Assembly (NCBI GenBank): GCA_963576785.1
Contig: OY756143.1
Location: 3,038,001-3,102,000, forward strand
Direction: 5' to 3'
Length of the DNA stretch: 64,000 bases
Source: Chlorophyllum brunneum
Lineage: Eukaryota; Basidiomycota; Agaricomycetes; Agaricales; Agaricaceae
Shown here in pieces: positions 22,692 to 31,591 of the stretch. The notes beneath the pieces were generated by a model. The model saw only the letters and a program-made list of their open reading frames with translations, had not been told where the DNA came from and did not search any database. How positions within the stretch are numbered: the first letter of the stretch is position 1; each line of letters starts with the position of its first letter. The translations under genes and the position numbers were made by a program.

Positions 22692-24220
22692 ATGGACTTC
22701 TTCAACCTTCCCTCAAACCACTTTCTCGCACAACCTCGGCCAGATCCTCTCCAGTCACAATCAGCAGGACTCGTTGACACAACAACACTCGCAGCACATG
22801 ATTTTGACGTTGACAATAGGACTGGTTTCATGCCACCCCAACCGCCTCTCCGGCGACTACCTTCTATATGGGAAATTTGGGAGTCCAATTTAGATGCTGC
22901 GACTTCACAGAAGTTACAGTTGGCTGAACGAGTCGAGAAGATTGACCTACAACAAAAGATCATCGAGATAGATAAATCTAGAACGTGGAGGAATAACGTG
23001 GCGAAGGTGTGTGTCATAAATCTTTCGCATCTAAATCTCTCTAATATAACGTTTGATAGATGCCAGTCCTCCTAATAGAAGAACTCAAGCGCTCAGAACG
23101 AGCGCTTCGGAGAGCACATCACGTTTTGGCCTGGTTGTTACATTTTTACATTCATACCATCCCAACATCTGAACCGCTTGTGGTTCCTCGGTCGCTGTCC
23201 ATCCCATTGCTCCAAATTTCCATTCATCTACAACTTCCGCCAGTCATCACCTATTCCGATGATGTTCTTTATAACTGGGATCACAAGGAGTCCAAAAAGG
23301 ATGATTCTGAGCAGGATGCACTGCCGACGATTGGTAACCTTCGATGCCAGACTACGTTTACAGGAACCACAGACGAAGAAGAGTTCTATTTAACCTCTGC
23401 TCGCATCGAGCTTCGTGGTACTGAAGCTCTCGAACTAATGCGTTTAACCATGGACGAAGCCTTCGTTGGAGATGACATCGCTATTCGGCGTATAACAGGA
23501 TACCTCGAACGTATGGCAATTGTGATCAAGGAATTACGCGAATTACTGTTAGACGTGAAGAAGGGTGTCGACACGGAATTCTTTTACGAATTTATAAGAC
23601 CCTGGTTTAGAGGGTTGGAGGGAGATCCTTGGGGTCGAACGTGGACCCTTGAGGGTAAAGACGAAGTTGAGGGATGGACGGAGATGGAAGAAGTTTCAGG
23701 GGCGAGTGCGGGTCAAAGTTCTCTCATTCAAGCTTTGGATGTATACCTCGGCGTCGATGCGGAATCTACTCCAACATCATTCATGCCACATCCGTCAGGG
23801 AAATCTTTCCCGGAGAGGATGCGCGCTTACATGCCAAGACACCACCGAGCTTTCCTTAATCACCTTCGAGCAAATCCTCGACCACTTCGTGAACTCGTTC
23901 AGAAAGCTTCGGAAGAAGGATGCGACTCTCCTATTTTGGAGGCCTATAATGAGGCTTTGAAGGCGCTCAAGGGGTTTAGAGATGCCCATATGATTCTTGT
24001 GACGTTGTATATTATTGGACCTGCAAGACGTTCACAGAAGAGAGCGGCCATGGTTGAAGACGATGTGGCCGGGGACATAGAACAGGAGAAGGATGTGGAG
24101 AAGGCGTTCAGCAGTGGACGAAATGAAAAGGAGGTGTTGAAAGGGACTGGTGGTACTGATTTGGTGAGATTTTTGAAGGGTGTCAGGGATCAAACGGCGG
24201 AAGCGTATTTACCTCAATAG
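22692..24220 (+). CDS. Indoleamine 2,3-dioxygenase, copy 1
   Basis: Cytosolic haem dioxygenase that opens the indole ring of L-tryptophan to N-formylkynurenine, the first step of the kynurenine/NAD route. Two exons, 22692-23006 and 23060-24220, give 491 residues. Family segments in order: DVDNRTGFMPPQPPLRRLP, RRAHHVLAWLLHFYI, VPRSLSIPLLQIS, EEEFYLTSARIELRG, FRGLEGDPWGRTW, SGASAGQSSLIQALDVYLG, RMRAYMPRHHRAFLNHL, FRDAHMILVTLYIIGPARR with the proximal haem His, and the closing GTGGTDLVRFLK. SAGQSS and GTGGTDL are hallmark IDO motifs. An insert rich in Glu/Asp/Lys sits between PARR and GTGG, as in other fungal IDOs. A relic and a second intact copy follow on the same strand. The fungal subtype (alpha, beta or gamma) cannot be told here. 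Confidence 0.95.
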
Positions 24221-24743
24221 ACCGTTTCACGTTCGTGTCTCGTCTCAGGACTTGTGCCTCCTCGAACCTTGTGAAATGTACTCCTACTCCAATAGAATGG
24301 CAGACTGACGCTATATGAATTCGTTTCTTTCCTTTGACACAGCGCAAATAGTTTCTTGAATCTATGAGTTGAGGCGACCTGATGTTTTCTGGTGGATAAG
24401 AAACGATGGAGCATCAGTATTCTCCTTCGACATCATATTGTCTTTCCCCACACTGACCACCGTAATCGGAAGCGCGGATCTGATCTTTGCCTCTGATCAC
24501 CCGTTGTGTAATGGCGACACTTGAGCTTGGCAGAGATACTACTTTTTGGAGGATCCCAGTGAAATCGAGCAACAATAAATACTTGAAGAAAGTCACAGGG
24601 GGAAACAGAGGTCAGGAGTTTGGGTTTCGACAAGCCTTACCAAATTTCACTGGTTTCTTTCAGTTGGCGACCTCAAAGGATCCGAAAGAGCTATCGTCAT
24701 CAGGCGTACAATGTATTAACTTGACTCTTATCATTGCTCACTC

Positions 24744-25275
24744 ACTCGCTTCCCACTGCTCCAAGTATCCAAACATCTCCAACGTCCGCCCACCCAAACT
24801 CACTCTAGTGAGATTCCTTATAAGGAGAGATGAAGTCGGGAAGTAGGAGAAGATGTCAGAGGTTTCTGATTTGAGTGTAGGTCAAGTCCTTCGGTTCAGG
24901 CCTTTGATGGTTATCTCGGCTTTTCAGTGGGAGTCGTCGTACTCCTGGCTGCCGGGAAAAGAAGCTATCCCACTCATATATGGATCGGGGGTGCCTCGAA
25001 CGCCCTAGCACTAGGTCACATATGGTATGATAAGACCATTGTTAAGAGTGTAATGCAAGCCCTCACTGGATCCTGACGGAGTTCGGAGAGGCTTATGATC
25101 ATTATGATTATTGTGACGTTGTACGTCATCGCACAGGTCGTGTGTTGTTGCCACCGGTGTCGCATAGTCATGAAGCTGGATCATCGGAAGAGAACATGAA
25201 GAATGACAGGATGACGAAACAAGCTTTTAGTGTGAATGATCAACCTGACGGGAATGATTAAATGGAAGTGGGAAA
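24744..25275 (+). pseudogene. Eroded third indoleamine 2,3-dioxygenase copy
   Basis: No long frame is left, but scattered blocks align in order with the two flanking IDO genes. At 24744-24810 the translation FPLLQVSKHLQRPP corresponds to IPLLQISIHLQLPP. After a large internal deletion, 24843-24935 matches the EVSG...SAGQSSLIQALDVYLG region at DNA level (for example GTAGGTCAAG). At 25081-25140 GAGAGGC...ATGATTATTGTGACGTTGTA matches the haem His segment, now reading MIIVTLYVIA after small indels. At 25180-25275 the acidic linker is still traceable. The order and strand are those of an IDO gene, and the blocks look closer to copy 1 than copy 2. This is a dead tandem duplicate. Confidence 0.75.
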
Positions 25276-26250
25276 CAGATCGTTTTCGAGACCGGTCATT
25301 CGTGTGATTCTCCAGTTTAATGCGAACGTAACAACTATATTGATCTCCGCGGAGACGAGTCTAACTCTATAGCTTCTCCTATATCGCGGGGTAGTTTAAT
25401 TCGAAGGGCCACACTCGATAGGATAGTGACCCACACTGGAGATGTGATCTCCCATAAAAATAATTAAGGACCCACTTAGTCGCATCCCTGAAAAGTCATG
25501 GGTCCACATAATAGACCGTCGCCACTGTGACGATCACGTGAGGTTTGGGTTCTACTTTACAACTGAAACGATTCTAATGTCGTCTCAGTTTCAGTCATTG
25601 GTGTTCAGCTTATTTGGTGCTCACGTCGATGGAGTTCAACGCCACGGCACTCTATTCCTGACAACCTCGGTCCACTCTTGGGTTTGTGTGTAAATCTTAT
25701 CCACCGTGCTCCATACGGGGATTTTCGCACCCCAAGTGCTCAGGAAGCTCGTTCTTGAGTACCCAACGGGGTACGTAGTGATCACCAGCGCGCCAGCTGG
25801 TCCTGATTAGTGTAAGTCATTTATCTCATATCTTGTGGTGGGTACTCCAACCGCGTGTGAAGCAACGGTCTTGCTTACAGGAAGCAAAGGTAAAAGCAAT
25901 TTAACAAGATCTAGTGACAAGAGGCCCAGCGAAAGGCACTTGTTTAATTGGTTATTGCCGTACGCCTTACGTCCCCGAATCTGATGCAACCGGTTTGTTC
26001 ATGGGGATGACAGACCTACCAAAATCACAGAACTCAATTCACGGATAAGACCCGACGGACATCAGACCATTCAGTAACATTCAGTAATCCCGTCTCGCAC
26101 GCGGCCGCCTGAAGCCAGTGCCCCAAATTTCGTTTATTATTATTATCCTCTTTATAAAATACGTTCGAGAGGTGAGTTCCACCTGTTTTTTTACATCATT
26201 CACCCACTCCGCCTAATCATTCTTGGCAACATTCGTACTGCAAGTCTACT
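25276..26250. other. Intergenic region upstream of IDO copy 2
   Basis: About 970 bases with no supported gene. A small minus-strand frame at 25807-25989 has no recognisable content. The AT-rich part at 26136-26165 (TTATTATTATTATCC, TATAAAATACG) is a plausible core promoter for the downstream gene, about 95 bases before its start codon. Confidence 0.45.
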
Positions 26251-27847
26251 ATGACATCTAACAGTCCCCAGCCTCCGGCTGCTTCTGTTTCATCTATGTT
26301 GGGAACCATGGCACCAACGAACATGGTCGATACTCTACGGGTTTTTCCAGGTGCGCTGTCGTTCCCGAAGATCGACGCGCCTGTTTTCGACGTAGATTCT
26401 CGTACGGGGTTCATGGCATCACAGCCCCCGTTGACGCGTCTTCCACCCACATGGGAGATGTGGGAATCAACATTGGACGATGCTGTCAGTGCGAAGCTTC
26501 AAATTGGTGACAAGGTTGGCATCACTGAAGCTGAGATGGCTTGTTCGGAACGATGGAGAAAGCGTATCAGAGAGGTAAGTCTAGGAGCCCGTAGTTATAC
26601 TCCAATGGGGTGGCTTTCGTTTCTTTTTTCCGGTTTCCTCACTGTTGTCATTGAGATCCGGTTGAACATTCCAAGTCTTCATTTTGGTCTATTTATGTAA
26701 CTGAAGACGCGACGCTGACGCATCCGGCCTATTCTAGATGCCTGTGCTCTCCACAGCCGAACTCGGGACGCCAGTGCTTCTAAGACGTGCCCACCTCGTC
26801 TTGGCCTTCTTGCAGCACTTTTACATCCAATCGCTACCACCACATGTCGCCCCAATCGTTATTCCCCGGTCCGTAGCACTGCCTATGCTGCGTGTCTCTC
26901 AGACACTCGACATACCCCCGCTTCTTACCTTTTCCGACACCGTGCTTTATAATTGGCACATTGATCCCACGCGGAAGTCCTCAAAAGATAATGATGGATC
27001 ACCAACGCCTGAGAATGTGCGCACTCACACGATGTTTACAAACTCTATTGACGAAGAAGAGTTTTATCTGTGTTCATCACGTATCGAATTACGAGGCGTA
27101 GAAGCGCTTGAGCTTATGAGGATGACGATGGACGAGATGTTCGTCGGTGATAACATTGCCATTCGTCGGATAACTGCTTTCCTGAAGCGGATGGTTTCGG
27201 TTATTGACGAGTTGCGTATACTTCTTCTTGACGTGAAGAAATTCTGTCGCCCGGATGTGTACTACAACAATGTGAGGCCTTGGTTCAGAGGGCAAGACTC
27301 TGATGTTAAAGGGCGTAAATGGGTATTCGAAGGTGTTGAGGATGATCCCATGTTGCGCCCCCCCACCGAAATATCTGGCCCGAGTGCTGGCCAGAGCTCC
27401 ATGGTGCACGCTCTGGATATTTTCCTAGGTGTCGACCATCAAGCCTCCGCAACTCCTAACCGCCCGTCGTTCATGTCCCGTATGCAGATTTATATGCCAC
27501 ACAATCATCGACTCTTCCTGGACCATCTCAAGGGGAACCCACGACCGTTGCGTGCATTTGTGCTAGGGAGCGAGGACGAAGAGATGAAACGGGCCTTCAA
27601 TGAAGCTGTCATGGCGCTTAAGCAATTCCGAGATGCGCATATGATAATCACAACGCTGTACGTTATTGGACCTGCTAGGAGAGCTGCTCGAGCCGCGACA
27701 GAGCACAGTGATGGTGATGTTGACGTTAATCCATCAGTCGTCGCTCCGTTTACGGATGAGCCGTTGAAAGGAACTGGTGGTACGGAGTTGGTTAAGTTTT
27801 TGAAGGATACGAGGACCCGCACTGAGGAGGCGGTTATTCCACAGTAG
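26251..27847 (+). CDS. Indoleamine 2,3-dioxygenase, copy 2
   Basis: Second intact IDO, tryptophan to N-formylkynurenine, 477 residues. Exon 1 is 26251-26574 and exon 2 is 26738-27847. The intron falls right before MPVL, the same position and phase as in copy 1, but is 163 nt instead of 53. Conserved segments: DVDSRTGFMASQPPLTRLP, RRAHLVLAFLQHFYIQSLP, SSRIELRGVEALELM, PWFRGQDSD, ISGPSAGQSSMVHALDIF, RMQIYMPHNHRLFLDHL, FRDAHMIITTLYVIGPARR with the proximal haem His, and the closing GTGGTELVKFLK. Its N-terminal leader is longer and unlike that of copy 1. The two proteins are alike along their whole length yet clearly diverged, so the duplication is not recent. Both being intact suggests different regulation or kinetics (inference). 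Confidence 0.95.
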
Positions 27848-28452
27848 ATTTCGTCTCAAGACTTACATTCAGAGACTTCTCTGATGATAAGTGGAAAGAC
27901 CAGTTGTTCCCTTAGTTTCCTATGTTTAGCTGTGTCTACTAGATATTGTGACATCTAAATCTACACCTTTTCTCCTGAACTTTCCCACTGGCCAAAGGTC
28001 TGTGCATCCACAACCAAGCTATCGAGACTTTAGAGTGATCGGGTGACGGCAGGCACCGTTTATCACTCCGATAGGAAGGGGATTGGCGGTGGAGTAGAGA
28101 AAAATCAATGATACGAAGAGTATCCTGAGGGGATGAAAAGCCATTTATGTTCTTTGATCACTTAAACATGGCAGCCTAATCCGCGATCATCATAGCGCAC
28201 GAAAGGACACTGCCTTCAATGACAGGATTCATCTTCTTCCGCCATGAGGACAGGCACTGATTACTTCGTTATGGTTAAGAAACAACCACGTTCTAGCTTC
28301 GATTTGCTAATCTAGGCCAGGTTAAACAGACAGCCTGGTTTCTTGACGTGGAAAGCATCATTCCGCTACTTTTAACGTGCTGTCCCTCAGGTACAAAATG
28401 AGCCACGATTTCGTTTGGCCTCAACAAGTGATCTCCACGTACTGCATCCAAG
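27848..28452. other. Intergenic region
   Basis: About 600 bases between IDO copy 2 and the DUF4430 gene, presumably 3' untranslated sequence and promoter. The minus-strand frame at 28293-28520 overlaps the next gene's start and looks like a shadow. Confidence 0.4.
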
Positions 28453-28965
28453 ATGAGGCTTACAACTGAAGTCTTCGTCCTATTGCCCTCGTTTATTACC
28501 GCCTTCTTATGTGCTGCCACTCCTCAATTGGTGAAAAACCCTGCGATTCCTATTAGGCTATGCATCAGTGCCTCCGGAAACGATATCTTTAACAACACCA
28601 TCAGGACGAGGGGTCATCATGTGACCACGCCTACAGGAGGGACTCACAAATGTGATGGCACAAACAATCATGCGCACCGGAAGCCTGGTGCGACACCCAC
28701 CAGTGCTCTGGCTGACGCGGCTCACAGGGCACATTTCACTTTTGATGGGTAGGTGCGATATCATACTGGAAAGAGGAAGGGGAACTTACGATGGCGTTAT
28801 CGTAGTCAATGGTTCGACAGCTTCGAGGACTTCTTCATCACTGAGATTGGAGGCATCTCAGGCTCGTGTGATTGGGAGATCAAGCGGAATGGTGTACCAA
28901 TAGATGTAGGAGGGTGCCAAGAGGAACTTGATCCTCAGGACTGGGTATCGTTCACTTGCAATTAA
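28453..28965 (+). CDS. Secreted DUF4430-like protein
   Basis: Two exons, joined by an intron at about 28750-28808, give a protein of about 150 residues. The N-terminus is a signal peptide (VFVLLPSFITAFLCAAT). The segments TTPTGGTHKCDGTNN, PGATPTSALADAA and HFTFDG, then WFDSFEDFFITEIGGI, WEIKRNGVPIDVGGCQEE and DPQDWVSF follow the order of fungal DUF4430 proteins. There the WxxxxNGxxxxxGxxxxxxxxGDxV pattern resembles the C-terminal cap of cobalamin-binding transcobalamin. Here the final Gly-Asp is Pro-Gln-Asp. The protein stops shortly after this motif, earlier than I would expect, so the C-terminus may be truncated or continue in an unseen exon. The ligand of fungal members is not known to me. 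Confidence 0.7.
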
Positions 28966-29018
28966 AGTACTTGCGGGGGGGTTGGCCCTGATAGATTGTA
29001 AATCCTCTAACATGTTAA

Positions 29019-29124
29019 GGCAAGATGGCCGAGCGGTTAAGGCGTGTGACTCAAGCGTAGCTTGCCTGCAGTCGCGGGTTCTCATCTCCGTATGGAGGCG
29101 TGGGTTCGAGTCCCACTCTTGTCA
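29019..29124 (+). tRNA. tRNA-Leu (CAA) with intron
   Basis: The acceptor stem GGCAAGA pairs with TCTTGTC. The D arm GCC...GGC, anticodon CAA at 29052-29054 after T33, and T arm GTGGG-TTCGAGT-CCCAC are all present. A class II variable arm with a CTCC/GGAG stem lies in between, as expected for leucine. About 15 bases after position 37 (29056-29070) must be an intron to allow the TGTGA/TCGCG anticodon stem. A T-run after 29130 (CTGTTTTTTT) can end RNA polymerase III transcription. It decodes UUG. The exact intron ends are approximate. Confidence 0.88.
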
Positions 29125-29601
29125 CTCTTTCTGTTTTTTTCTTTCCATCTCCCCCTCGAAATGACCGAGGCAGGACGCCGACACATGATTCGTAATCAAT
29201 CCATCAGTGACGTTACTTTTACGTATCATAAATTGATTGTTCTGGCACATCAATTGATTTATGGGATGCGTCTTGATGCAAATGCAACTGGGCAGTTTGG
29301 TTCAAGAGTCCGGCACATCCTCTTCCACTCTGTTCGTTTCATAGACAATAAACCATGTCCCGAGTCTTCTGCAGAAAACCAAATATTTCTGAAATTATAC
29401 CGGACATAATGAGCCTCGGCGAGGGGGTTGGATCCTGAGTGGGCGGACTCTATATAGTCCCCCATCACATCTGTTATGCACAACTCAGAACAGATGGTAA
29501 GGTTAAACAGAATGAGCTTGGCAACACGGGTTTCGAGCGGTCGCTTACCTTCGTCTTCCCTTACTCTTTTCCCTTGACCATTCATCCCCGCAAGGGTCTC
29601 A
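29125..29601. other. Intergenic region
   Basis: About 480 bases between tRNA-Leu and the DUF6534 gene. Frames at 29062-29409 (plus) and 29259-29585 (minus) overlap each other and the tRNA and are not considered genes. Confidence 0.4.
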
Positions 29602-31458
29602 ATGACGAATATTGGAACAACTTATGGTGCAATCCTCGCTGGGGCGTCCCTTGCGTTTGCGTGAGTTTCCGAGGCCCTTGACCATTGGTGTTTGCTGAAG
29701 CGAATCCTAATCATAGCTTGAGCGGCGCAATCTCGTTACAATGCATCGTTTACTTCAAGACATATCCTCATGATGGACCACGCGTGAAGACCTTAGTGAG
29801 GAACTTTTTATCGCGTCGATCCTTTCACTTGTTGAGAACCTTGCCAATCCCAGGTCTGCACCGTCTGGTGGGCTCCTTTTAGTCTACAAATTTTTATTTT
29901 TTTCTTTAAATAATGACGATACATCTCCTTTCACCGGTGCAGGTTCCTCGACATCTTACATTCATCGTTCATATGCGTGTCTCTACTCATTTACTTTATC
30001 ACATTTTTCGGAGAAGTAGAAAAGATTGATTATATTCCATGGTGCACTCTTTTTCGCTTCTATACCTTCTGGAGGAAGCTTCGGACTTGAGCACAGGAGC
30101 ATCGCTGTTCGTCAACAGAATCCAATATCAGCGTGAGCTAACCTCCACTCCCAATAGCTTTCAGTTATGGTTACGGTAAGCATTTTTGCAATACTCGGTC
30201 GTACAAACCCTGAGCGTGAGTCGTAAGGCATTACAAACGTACCTTGTACACTGGTAGACCTCGTTTCTCTCTGTGGTGCTGGATCGTAGCTGACCGACTT
30301 TGGTAGTTTCTTCGCCCAAAAGATTCTTGAAGGTGAGCGCAAATCAATGCTTGTTTTGTCCGTGCTAAGCACAGCCACTAGCGAGTGGACGGAACTGGCT
30401 GATAACCGGGCCCATGGTAAGTTTACTTTAAACAAGCAACTTGGTGCATTCACGATCAACCATGTTCACAAGATAATCCTTGCGTCGGGTAGGCTCTGTG
30501 AGTATATCCGGTGAGCTTTATTCCATTTGGAACTGAGCAATCAATGTTTCGTAGTCGCCGCCTCAAGTACGTGCTTTATTTTACTTGGAATCTCATTCTC
30601 GCCAACGAAGATGGACTAGTATCGACGTTCGAAATGTCAGTCATTCACCATCCAGCACAGCCCCAAAAAGATGCCTGAACACTGCCAACCAGGGTTCGAC
30701 TCCATCAATTCTCTACGTTCATACAGAGGTATCCAGGTGTCAGTCAGCGCCTCTTTATGAATGCCATAGCCTGACCTGTTGCTAGTGGGTCTTCACCACT
30801 GGTTTGTCTCTGTCATCAGGCGTCGACATAATCATCATGGGGTGGCTGTGTTATTATCTACGCACTATCCGCACACGAATTGCGTCCGATTCGACGATGT
30901 ACGTTCTCAGTATATTCATTGGGGAGGACATTTCCTTATGCGAGCTGAACAGTCTGATTCGTCTGGTCGACTTGACTACAATTTACACGCTCGAAAGCGG
31001 TGCATTGACATGGTTCGTCGTTTTTCCATCCAACAGTCAACTCTACAGATACTAGAATTCCTTTCTGCAGCTTCACTACAATTGTGACGTTGATATGCGT
31101 AAGCAAGTCCCGAGAAGTTGCATAAAACGATAGTAATCTCGCAATTTTAGTGGTTGACTATGCCGAAGAATTTGGTTTTTCTTGGATTGCACCTCGTAAT
31201 CGGCAAACGTGAGTCAGACGCGCACCCATATAACGTTAAAAGTTGTTTATAAACATCTTAGTATATGCAAATTCGTTACTTGCTTCGCTAAACATTCGTC
31301 GGGAATTAGAGGATATACGGTGGAAATCACAGAATCTTAATACTTCTAGTAACCATCATCATTTGGACCTCACGGAATCATCCGTGTATTCCTCGTTGGC
31401 TAGGTCATTGGATCTGTCTGTGAGCACAGGAATGACGCTCTCTGAGGGTATCTTCTAA
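29602..31458 (+). CDS. DUF6534-like seven-helix membrane protein
   Basis: Integral membrane protein of a large Agaricomycete family of unknown function. The start at 29602 gives TNIGTTYGAILAGASLAFA, then after an intron LSGAISLQCIVYFKTYPHD (the family's first helix and loop). The bases 29854-29867 form a 14-nt exon that restores TLVCTVWFLDILHSSFI. Later parts are FGEVEKIDYIPW, SFFAQKILE, ASGRNWLITGPM, SGVDIIIMGWLCYYLRT, LIRLVDLTTIYTLESGALTW, and the diagnostic end PKNLVFLGLHLVIGKLY plus ANSLLASLNIRREL. A Ser/Thr-rich cytosolic tail stops at 31456-31458. About ten or more introns are required. The stretches 30060-30290 and 30460-30760 could not be fully spliced, so a local defect there cannot be excluded. 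Otherwise it looks intact. Confidence 0.7.
29854..29867 (+). other. 14-nt microexon of the DUF6534 gene
   Basis: The bases GTCTGCACCGTCTG sit between acceptor ATCCCAG and donor GTGGGC. Including them joins VKTL to WFLDIL as VKTL-VCTVW-FLDIL in frame, which matches the usual length of this family loop. Skipping them shifts the frame. Confidence 0.65.
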
Positions 31459-31591
31459 CGAAAGAAATAGCCAGAGTCAGATATTTGCGTGCCCACTTTG
31501 AAGGCTCGGAGATTCAGAGTGAGCTTATTTTTTCTTGGCCTCGAACTCTTGTTAATTTGAGACTGTGTCCAGGTTACGGGTTCTGCCGACT

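Noticed and set aside
22421..23017. Minus-strand frame of 198 codons
   Set aside because: It lies opposite exon 1 of the first IDO gene and has no motif of its own, so it is a shadow of the real gene.
26217..26450. Minus-strand frame over the start of IDO copy 2
   Set aside because: Complement of a well-supported exon; no independent evidence.
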